A stretch of DNA of 64,000 bases, taken from Lepidodermella squamata (lineage: Eukaryota; Gastrotricha). Under the pieces are notes generated by a model. That model was not told where the DNA came from. It saw only the letters and a program-made list of their open reading frames with translations, and made no database searches. Below, piece by piece: positions 1-11,600 of this stretch (positions are counted from its first letter, which is position 1; each line of letters opens with the position of its first letter). Location: contig JBLDXI010000012.1 of assembly GCA_047495785.1 (NCBI GenBank), positions 1,178,001 to 1,242,000 on the forward strand. The letters are read 5' to 3'. The translations under genes were made by a program, and so were the position numbers.

Positions 1-2643
1 GCGTGTTAGAGAAATACTTCGCAGTCCCGGTGAGGGTACTTTGAAGATAGGCACAGTCTTGCGGCGCAGGGAATGCTTTGAGAAAATGAGATTTGAGAAG
101 TTATAGGGAACTCCTAAAGACAAAGTCTTACGTTTGCAAACTATGTCAGTTCCAGCGTAAAAGCCAGATCCCAGATCAGGCAATGGCATTCGAATGATAT
201 CTCCACTTTCATACTTGTTAGGGTGGTTACACGTGTGAAGCGTTACTTGCATTGCACCACATAGAGGCGTAGACTTCGCATTGTACGCATCAATAGCAGC
301 TCGGCGTTGAATGGCGAGCGTGATTTCTATCAATGGCGTCGATGAAGCAAAGGCATTCCATACGGCTGTTAAAGGGAGCGAAGGGTCCAGTTTCCCGAAC
401 AAGAACGCAGAGTAGCAAGTCGATGTGGACGTGAACCACCAACCGCCCAGCATAGCCTGAGCACAACCCTGTGATGGGCCCTGGTCTGCAGTTGAAAATT
501 CGAGACCGTTGTGATCGGAAAGGGAGTCGCCTAATAATATCAGTTAAACTGGGTCTTTCAAGTTCATCAAAGGAACTTACCCGCCGTTCCAGCCCCTAAA
601 CGGAATCCAGAGACAAAAAGGCGGTATCCGTCACTTTCACTCGTTATTCTGAAACTGTCGTAGTAAATCGTGGCGGTTTGACCATTATTGGCCTTCATGT
701 ACACCCTTAGCTGATACGAGGCAGAATTAGTGAGCTTGTTCAGATTTTCATTTCCTGTGTAGAAGTCCGAGCCTCCATATCCATTGTTCCCGAAGCCTGC
801 TTTATAGTCAGCCCAGTTCTTTTCGAAGTCAAATGTTTTGACTGTTCGGCGGGCAATTAGCTGAAAAATATAGGTAAGTGTCATGGGATTTCGAAATTTG
901 AAATGCAAACCGTCCATCCTTTCAAGCCAGTTGCATCTGCTGACATTTGACAAGGCAAACGAGTAGCCCCCAAGCCAAAGGGGTACATCCAATACCGAGC
1001 ATCACTCGCAGTTCCACCGTACTGATCCAAAATATGCTTGCAATCAACAGGCTTTTCACCTTTCAAGTATTCCTCAACATTAAGAAGCTCAAACATCAGG
1101 AGAAATCTTACTTGGTCTCTTAATCATCATGACCATAGATTTCAGAGATTCGTAACGGCCCTTCCAGGTAGCCCAATTCATGCCCATTTCGAAGTCACTG
1201 CTGCCGTAGGCGCCATTCACATTCGACTCGAGGCAGTAGCCACTATTGACAGCGTACATGTCTTGATCGTAAAACCAACCACCACTACGACTCTTTGGGC
1301 AATAATCGCTGCTGGACTTATCATAGGTTTTAAATGTTTTGGTTTTGTGAACCGAAAGGCTGTCGCCTTAATTGAGGAAAATTTGCGCTATGTTTCCTCC
1401 TAAAAATTGGACTTACCAGGAGTTTCGATTTCCGATGTGACATAGCTCCCAAAATTCAAATCATACAGCGTAGTAGAATCTCCGATGATAAAGCTTGTGT
1501 AATACGCTGTTCGCTTCTCCCCTGTGTAGTCTTCCATCACGATAGCTAAAGTGTATGGCAGATTGGTTTTCTTGAAGTCGGTTAGAGTGCGTATGTTGTC
1601 ATTCCCTAAGTAGAAATTTCCACTCGGGTTGCCGAATCCTTTTGCATAGGTGTCCCAGTTTTGAGTGAAGTTGACTGTACCGTCGTAGTGTCGTGCAATG
1701 GATGTCCAACCACCTCCTAACGCAGCCATGTCGCAGTACACATACACCGTAGTCGAAAGAGAGACATCTGTCGGGTAGATGCGATAGACACCCGAACCAG
1801 CGGTAGGATTATTCTGCAATATATCTTCGCAGTCGACTGGGTACGGGTACGTAGGGAAGAAAGCTGGGTAGATAATACAGAAAATGGCTTGGCGATAAGG
1901 ATATTCATAAAAAATGATTACTAGGCAAAGAGTAAGGCATCGGTGATCGGCGGATCATCATTTTAGCTGTTTTGACCGATTCTAGATAGCCCTTGAAGGC
2001 GTACCAGTTGATTCCCTGCCCATAATCTCGCGACCCATAAATTCCGTTAAGATTACTGAAACGGATGTGATTGAATGCCAGCAGGTTCAGAAAAGAAATT
2101 AATTTTGCTATTCACTGACCTGTGATGACAACCATTGTACCACCAAGCTCCATAGTACTTTGTTGCGCACTGATAAACGTTGTCTTTATCCTTGGTTGCG
2201 AAAGGCATATTGTTATGCACTGCCAAGGAGTCTCCAGCGTTCCCGCAAACGAAGTTGCCCAATCTCAACCTGTAGTTATCGCTCTCGTTTTCAATCAAGA
2301 AGCTGTCATAATTAGCGATGGCTATCGTGTCGTCGAAAGCCGTCAAAACAACCAGTAGAGAATATTTATTTATTCCAGCAGTAAGTCTATTGATGTTGTC
2401 GTTCCCGAACCAAAAGTTGGTCGACAAAAATCCGAAACCGGCCTTGTACGTCGCCCAGGTTTGGTAGAAATCTTGAGTCTTATCAACGCGACGCTGGATC
2501 ACAGTCCAGCCACCCCCGAATGCAGTCATTTCGCAGTAAACCTTCATCGCCGCTTGCCCTGGAGGATAGATCGTGTACTCGCCACTAGGTAAGCTAGGCT
2601 GATGGAAGGCCAAGTCCTCGCAGTCGATGGGTTGGAATGACCA
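1..2643 (-). other. Three fibrinogen-related domains and an unrecognised C-terminal extension
   Basis: The three domains begin at IDCEDL (2640), VDCEDI (about 1840) and VDCKHI (about 1050). The first two carry typical FReD features: VYCEMTAFGGGWTVIQRR, the FW-FGNDNI strand, and AWWYNGC or SGGWFYD followed by GINWYAFKG or GMNWATWKG. The third has GWT, KAGFGN and GDSLSDHNG, but after GGWWFTSTSTCY it leaves the family pattern. It continues for about 135 residues with no domain I recognise, containing RR and KRK basic pairs, up to the window edge. Confidence 0.8.
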
Positions 2644-5600
2644 CTGCTCTATTGTCAAAAAATTAGAGTATAGGCATATAGAAATTTCTCTCCAGTTATG
2701 TCCTACCGCAATGCTCCCATGGATTAGAAACGCTCGAAGTTTGATAATTAGTTTTGTATCCGATTGGACACAAACACTTGCACCCGTCTGAGTTGGTACA
2801 ACAAGTCGAGCAAGAAGCATGTGGAGGGCATCCAAATATCTTCATTCTCATGACACTTTGAGTGAGAAACTGCAGGGGCTGTATTCGCAATACACTAGTC
2901 CGAATGGGCGGGCAAAACCTTGCAGAAACGTAGTTGTTCGGTGATCTTCCGCGGCCTCCTGCTATAGGCTATCAAAATGCGACATAATTTTTTCATACTA
3001 ATATTTCGCGAGAGATACCTTGACAGGCGAAGTAGGATCAGTTTGAGTTGTTAGAATGGGGTAGAACATATTCAAACCTTTATTGTCTACTTTGAACCAG
3101 ACCCCGTAGGTTGTAACACGGCCATTGTTATTGCCAGCAACTTGAATCATGCTTACCGTCATTGGTTTACCAAAATCCACTTCAAGGTAAGGCCTGACAT
3201 CCGTGGTCAGCGGAATCCAGCCTTTCGTCGGGTCCTGGCCGAAAACAGCGAATTTTGGATCCTCTTGTGCGCTCGAGGCAGTCACTCCGTTACCACCCCA
3301 TTGCTTAGCATAAGCTAGAGGTAATAGGTCAGTAGACTCGCACACTGGGGGAGGGGCATCAATGAAGTAATTAACGGGCTCAGTGATGGGGGTGCTGCAA
3401 GTTGATCCAGTGTAGCCAGCTGGGCAGAAACACTGACAAGTTCCAACCTCATCGCAACAGTCAAAGCCTTATTAGAGAAAATCAAACGAATGAGACGAAA
3501 AAACTTCGATTATCAGTTCATACATCTTTTCCCGCGACCCGTACAGCCAAACAAGTCAAGTAGCAATCCTGGATTCACGTTGTAAGTATTAGGGACGATG
3601 CGTAACGAAATTGCCCTGATCGGTGGGCAGAATGTTTGCTGCACGATAGCAGAGGTACCGGTGTTGGGCCCAGCAAATAGCTAGATTTAAAAGAAAAAAC
3701 TATAACCATGCTGCAGGTAATCGTTAAGTTTCAGGAATCACCTTAGGAGTTCCTTCGGAATTATAATAGAAATTGTAAGTGTATTCATGTTGCACTGAGG
3801 ACCATTTAATGTAGTAGGAGGTGATGTAGCTGTTATCCCCAGTAACTTGCCGGCCACTCATCATGAGACCAGTGATGACTTTGACAACGCTGAAAGTGAC
3901 CTGCCAATAGTTGGCTGTGTCAGAAGTTGTCGGAATCCAACCATCCTGTATCATGTTTGCCCAGTCGTTGACATTCTCTGGTTTCATTGGTGCACCACTA
4001 CCGAAGGTTCCGCCATTACCTGAGTCAGCACCAATATATTCGGGCAGAAATGGAAACGCTTGTTTCGTCGCGGCAGACCACCAAGAAGTATCAGAATTGA
4101 GGAGCAATTCGGTCCAACAATCACAGAATGGACTCGCTGAGGAGACAAATTAGCAATAAAAAATCGACTAGAAGTCAAACTTACGAGATACAGCAGCATC
4201 ACAGCCGCGCAGGTCGATTCTCAAAGCTGGGCGATTCGTCCAAGCACTCGGAGTTAGCAGTAATTCAGCAACAAGTACTCGAGGGCAGATTTCTTGATTG
4301 TTCTTGATAGTGCTCTTAGCGGCGCCGGCAAAGGTGATAGGCCGAAGCTTCACATGCAAAGCTATCGCACGGCGAACGTAGAAATCTTCCCAAGACGTCG
4401 CTGATGCCGCTGACTTGTACTGAAGAGCATAGTTAGAGACAAGACCTGATGAACCTCCAATTACACTAATTGCGCGTAAGAAAACGGGGTTGATGAAAGC
4501 AAGCTACACGAGATCACGACAGTAATGGTGAGATTATAGTTGTTATAAAGTGATATGACCTTAATCCATGGCGTTGAATCACTCGTGGCTGGTAACCAAG
4601 GCATTCCATTGGTCACCATAACTTGAGGAGCTGCTGATGTTATGAATGAACTAACAGTGAAACCAATCGTGGAATTGAAATATTGCGAGGTCATTATGTT
4701 CTCCCCGCAGATGGATGGCGATGATCCCACTGAAATAACCAATATTTAGATTCTAGATTGAATAATATCTCAAATTACTTTTAGGGCAAGCATTTGAAAG
4801 CGTCATGGCACTCTTCTCGCATACGTATTCCTTGGTGGTATATAAATAGTCGAGGTCGTACCATTCGTACAGATTGTTGCTAAAAATCGCAAAGCCAGGC
4901 TCAGTATTTTTTCCTGACCAAGCCATGTTCGGCTCCGTGTTTCCTAAATCTGCGTACTGCCAGTCGGCTAAAGTTGTCCCGTCATCCCAATCAAGCCACG
5001 CTGTTACAATTTGGAAGTTCAGGCCCTTCTAAGGTAAGTGATTTTAAGAAGCTCACATAACGGCGTGTTCCCCCCGGAAATCAGCGGGAACCTCGTGCGG
5101 TAGAGCCCGATGAAGAACGTAGACGCACCAGAAGCAGAGAATCGCCCAGCGAATGTTCGAACGAAATTGTCCTCGATACCGGTGTTCATCGTCACTGTAT
5201 AAGCCCCGAAAAAGTCGCAGTATCCCCTGTATTGGTTTTGGTAGAAGTCATTTGTAAATTTTATGTATTTGTAGCACTGGCCATTGAAATAGGTCCATCC
5301 TATCTCGCATGTCAAACACGGCTGAGTTCTTTCACATATAAAATATCTGTTAGTAGAAGACGACGCAAGCACAGATGTTGCTAAGATAGTAGGCGTGCTC
5401 GAAACATTTGCATAGTCGACATATGAATAGCCATTCCCAGTAGCTGGGTGCCCAGATCTCCAAAACTTTCCTAGGGTCGGAAATTTCGGGTCGTTGTTGT
5501 CCCAAATCCATTCTTGAATAAGGTTTTATTATGAAGGTTAAATTATGGGATTTGCTTACTGTTGTCGGGATCGGTCGTATACTTGACGAACAAGATACCA

Positions 5601-8600
5601 CTGCTTTGCTTGGTCATGCTGTTGTCAAGCCCGATCCAGAAGGTTTGACCATTAGGGACTGATAAGGAAGCCAGATAATTGGCGATTTCGTCTTGAACAG
5701 TGTCCCCGTTGATCGAAACAAGACCATAGGAACCAAACATTTCCCAGCATCTCCTTCGCGCTAATAGCGGGTCGGAGGCTGTTTCGCTGCAGAGAATAAA
5801 TTCTAGTGAAAGTTGAGCAAACATTCACCCACTTACTTGAGCACAACTTTTATGCACGTCCCTCCCGGTTTCCCAGCAGAAATCCATTTGAAGCCAAGAG
5901 GGCACATGTCTAATTGCACAGGGCGGAAGCATATTTAGTAATTATTCATTGGGTTATTTCGTCGCAAACCTGAACAGGACTGCGCCGATGGAACAGTGCA
6001 AATTGGATAGCGAGGATTAACACAAGCATCCACATTGATTTTCATATACGTTTTATCGATGAACGCGCAAGGTTGTTGCCACGTGTTAGTCGGCGCAGCT
6101 GCCAACCGGCTGTATGAGCTTGATTCACCATCCCAAGTGTAGGGAGCTATAGTGGGTAACCTTCTTAGCAGCGCTCCCCAAAATAACCGAAAACTCACTT
6201 GTTTTCGACAAAATCAAATCAGTCCAAACTCGTTTGCTAGACGCTGTAAGGTACTGCTCGAGAACCTCGTTTTCGTAACGATTCAGCAGGGCAAGCGGTT
6301 CCAATCCAGCAGCCTTACAAGCTCGCACAAAGTTATCTCGATTGGGCGTTTGATCGTTGAACACCCAAATGCATTTATTAGGGGCGACTCTGAGAGGTAG
6401 CGTAAACCCAGAATTTTGATAGAACGGTGTGAGACCCGCAGTTGGAATAGGGTTCCGGCACCCTGTTTTGCGAAAAAACATTAAAACTACCCACCGAGGG
6501 AGGAAAAGGTACCTAGGCAAGGGCTGGCGATTTCGCAAATGAAGGTATAGTAATGACTAGAGCTCGGTGAAATCACAGTCATATTTAAGGAAGCGCTATT
6601 CGGCTGGTTAGTGTAGTCGAAGCCGCAAACTGGCGTTAATCCAGGCGGTGTTTTCTGCACCAGAGCTCCGTAGCAATCACTGTTAGCGCTCATCTGCTTG
6701 TTAACGATAGTCGCGCTAATAGGAACGGTGCCATCAGGCCACGCCCAAACTCCATACATGTCTGAAGAGATTGTTATTCAAAACTTATTACGGGTCCAAG
6801 GAATCTTACTTTTGCTAAGAGCTGTCCAATAGGTGCTTTGGGTGAATTGAGCATCAACTATCAAATTCTGCATTTCATTGGCGGTTGTAAATGAGACAAG
6901 TGTGGCGCCCTGGTTGGTACACTGCTGTATCGCCTGTGCTCGGGTTTGCCTAAGCATTAAATTCAATACGTGAAATCATGCCAGCTCAGGTTTTCCATGA
7001 AACTTGCCATGTGGTAGAAAACATGTAGCACTTGTTATTGTTTTGATTGAATTTGAAGCCACAAGGGCAGCATCGATCCTGGTCGGCCGAATATTGGATA
7101 TGAGCGACAATATTTCTTTAGCAAAAAACTTGCTTTGCAAGATGTTGTCGTTGTTGAAGTTGTAGTCGTTGACGTTGTGGGCGCATACAGTCTCTGATAA
7201 TTAACCTGGCAAACCGTATTCGAGTAATACTGATTATTCACCCAGCCATAGCCATAGGGGTAATAGACCATCTGTAGCTGCCAGCCATTATTAATATAAC
7301 CAGCAATAGGCGCATAGGCAACAGTGCTCGTGTCGACCGGTTGATTAGTGTCCTGCAAAATATTGCAACAGTGTTAACCTGGGAATATTTGCCTGCCATG
7401 CTTCGTCGGTTTATCTAGGACCCGTATTTTCGATTTCTTCGATAAAATGTGGCTGAGGTATTGGCAAGACTAAGCTATAAGGTAATACGTGTAAATCCTT
7501 ACTTCCCAAATCCAACGTCCTGAATCCAAAGTAACTCCAAGCCAGAATTGGTCATTCTTATAGTACTTTTCTGCGAGCCAAGCGGCCAGTGCCGCCAATC
7601 CAGAAGTTTTCGGTGTCATCAAATTACTCTCCGCATCCCACCCCCAGCACCAACTCTTGGCATTAGATGAACCAGTTACACCATATCTCGAGAAACATTT
7701 GTCAAGAAATTTGAATCCGTCTGGCATAGAATCAATCATAATCAATGGCTTCGTTAACAATGCTCTGACTTTTACCTGTGCAAATCTTGCAGGCATGTGA
7801 GTACTAAAGCGCGATTCGGATAGTTTACATAGCATGCCATTAACTCGCAATGCTTACCTCGCAAATGTAGTTGCGCGAATTATCGGCGCTGATATCTTCG
7901 ACTTTTACCACCCACTGTGTGCCGTTTTGACGCAAGTACGCAACGTCTTGGCTGTTAGCTGGGTTATCTTCCCAAAGCAACCAGCTAGCATCTGCACTGG
8001 TGTAAAAGCTGTTCGAGTTCTTGGTGAAGGGAGGTCGGATTGTCATTCTATCATCCAGTGACAACCACGTGTTGTCTATTTGGAATTTTCCGAGATTATA
8101 GCGAAATTATTTGGAGTGCTAAAAGTTTACCCGAGTCGGAAGATCCGAGCCAAGAAGAGTAACTTGAATGAACTTTCCTATTTGCCACGAGGGATAGGAA
8201 GGTATATTCAAAGAATTAGTTCATCAGCGCGGCTTACTTGAGGTAATCCTAAATATGCGACAATGTTAGGCAAAACTCGAACGCAACGGTTTTTCTTACT
8301 TGAAACCCGGTCCAGTAACCTTTGCCGTCCGAGCTGGATACGCCACTCATCTGCATAATATCTTGCAGCTCTTCTAAGCTATTCGGAACAAATAGATGAG
8401 CACCATCATCGAGACAATCGTAATTTGCTTTCTTGTATTTCTCATTCGCGTTGCTGATGAAAAGGCGTATACGACAGTAAAATGAAATGGGCACTCAAAA
8501 TTTGACTTACTTCACTTTGTAACAGCTGCAAATATTTCAGGGGTTGAAAGGTTTACAAAAATCAAACAAATCAATATAAAATTATCTTACCTCTCCCAAC

Positions 8601-11600
8601 AAGCATTATAAGTGTAACCTTTCGGGCATGGCGCTAGTTTTAAAATGAAGAAGATAATCATGAAGTGGGAAGTGCTTAACACTAACGAGTTCCACTACAA
8701 GATGGGGCGCAATAACTCGGCAAAGTAGTTGTTGTCGTTACGGGCGTAGTCGTTACTACGACCGCAGGAGCTGGTGCCCCGGTAGTAGTCGGCTGTTGAT
8801 CAACAATAAACCCATCAATAACCCAGCTTTTTACGACAAGGCTAGATATTTTACCTGAGATCTAGCGTCAATAACCGGCCCCTGACACGCAATGTTAGCC
8901 GGTGATACATTGCTTGTGCATGGAACGTCGACCCAACCTTTGGCTGTCGCCATTGTACACTTGTTTTGGGTTTGATCTTGGGGTCTGTTCGTTGTTATAT
9001 CCCATCGCACATCATAAGGATCCTGCAGGACCTTATTCGCATTCTCCCACAGGTAATCAGCTGTTAAATTAGCCCCTGAATTTAGTTCTCAAATGAAACA
9101 ATGCCGATTCTTACATTTCAAGTGATTATAGCCTATCCAACCATTTGTTATGGCCGCCGAAGTTGGGTAGAGCCCAGAAGCCCAGTAATTGAATTCAAAT
9201 TGCTGCCGAACAGCCGATAGCTTCCCATCCCGAGCTTCACAAGACTGGCTAGCAACTAATCGGTCAACTGGAGTTCCAACTCCTCGCGAATAGCATCGAT
9301 CAAAAATGCGCGTGTCACCAGGCCTGCACTGTTGAGAACAAGGATTGGCGATTTGGCACACAACGGGGTAAGTGTTTGAGGACGGAACAGCCCTGAGTAG
9401 TGGATAGACTTTATGCTATAAGTTAGGAAAGAAGTCTAATCTAGGAGATATCTCATAAGTTCAACGTTACCGGAACTACACACGCGTAGTTATCGGTGCT
9501 CCAATCTTGGTAACGGACCCATAGTGAGCTAGGAACTTCAACGGGTGGGAAGCTTTCCCAATACCACTTCTTATCGATTACATCGCGGTAGACGCCCAAC
9601 CAAACACAAATGTCATCTGGCGTATTCCAGTAATCGACAGGCCATTTCGCCAGGTTGATGTAAGAGTCTGAGGCTAGCCACGAAAAAAAGCTGGCCAAAT
9701 TTTTCTGAGCGTTGCCGTAAGGAAATGAAGCCAAGGTTCCGCCTTTGTAAAGAGGGTACATTTTATTAAAACAATTTGCTCGAAATGTAAATCTTTTGTA
9801 CCATATTTGACACATTCGGAGACAGCAGCATCGTATGATACAGGGTTTTCTAAGAACCTTAAAATTATGACAGAAATTTTCCAACATGAAAGTTCCCCAA
9901 GTTACTAACTAACAGAGAGCTATTCAGAGCTTTTAGGAAGATGCAGTTTCCGTCGACCAGCAATGAATCGCATGGGCAGCAGTTTTCTGTTGAGAGACCT
10001 GTTCAGTTGCATTATGAATTGATGCAACAATTCACAATAAAAAGAATAAAACATACTCGCAGCATCAATTGTGTCCGGATTAAAACTACCAAGGAGTTTG
10101 CCTGAGTAACACGTTTCAATAAAAAAGACGGATTTTCAGATGAATCATGATTACTTGTAGTCCAAACGGAGGATCCGTCTGGAGTGAATGCAGAGCTTCC
10201 AGCGTAAACTTGCAATACAGGTAGGTTGCAAGTTTGGCCTTGTGAAAAATAGCTTATGCAATAGCACCAAGAACTAATTTTCTCAAGTTACCAGTCCATT
10301 GGCCAGCGCAATAGCAGGTATTACCGCCGGGCGATTGACAAATTCCTCCATTCGAACATGTTGGGTTACAAATCGGAATCTGGCAATATGTGCCTTGCCA
10401 ATTCGTTTTACATGTGCAAACACTGGCGGTTCCATTATCGACGCAGTTTCCGGAAACGCAAGCGGGGTTGCAGTTAGGGGTCGTGCAATTTGCCCCAGTC
10501 CAGCGAGAAGGGCAGGTACAAAAGTTGGGCCCTGAGCAGGTGCCGCCATTTTTGCAAAAAGAGGCCGGGCATTGGCTGGTCGTACAATCAGGACCTGTCC
10601 AGCCTGGTGCGCAGTTGCACTGGCCAGCAACACAGGTTCCACCGTTTTGACACGTCGCTGGGCAAGCTGTTAAGAGCTGGAATGCAACATATTCGTAAAT
10701 TATCGAATGCTCTTACTGATATTGCAGGTTGGGCCATTGAAAGCTGTCGCGCAAACGCATTGCTGGCTTCTGCAAGTTCCGCCGTTTTCACAAGGCGGAG
10801 AGCAGATTTCATCCGTGCAGACAGTTCCGGTCCAGTAACCAGGGCATTTGCAGTAGCCAGCAACACAAGTTCCGCCATTTTGACAATCGGGATCGCAATA
10901 GTCTTCAGGAATTGATATTTTTAAGACTTCGAAACAAGGGATCAATGCCTTTTTATACCTTGGTTGCATGTCGACCCGGTGTACCCGAAATCGCAGATGC
11001 AGAACGACCCGATACCGCATGTCCCGTGGACACAAGATGGCGTGCAGAAAAAAGTTTCGCAGCTCAATCCTGTGGTCCCGGGTCTGACAAACCAGAGATA
11101 ATGAAACTTGCGATAGAAGCTAGTGTATGATAAACTAACAGGCATGAACAGACACCAGCGGAAATACAGCTTCCACCATTTTTGCAAGATGGCGAACATA
11201 TGGGCGTTGAACAGTCAGGACCACGCCATTTCCCAGCCGTGCACCTGATTCATTTTATTCTTCAAAACGAGATATAGAAGTGAAAGTAGTAACTTACGTG
11301 CATGTGTCAGGGGCTGAAAGTCAAGGAGCGAGTTTAGGGTTAACTTTCATAAGAATATAGGTCGAAATTGCTTACCTGTGCAGTTTCCGTTGTGCAAACA
11401 AACCTGTGCTGGCAATGAATTTCATGAAATTCCTCCTGTCTAAATAACTCACCTGATTGCACTTGGCTGTAGGGAAATAATGTGTAAATTCACTTTCTTG
11501 ATTTCAGGCATAAAAACTTACCAACTGTGCAATCGATATTACTCCAACCGGTGCTGATAAAGCGAGGATCATCATTTCATCTGCCACGAAAAGCGATGAA

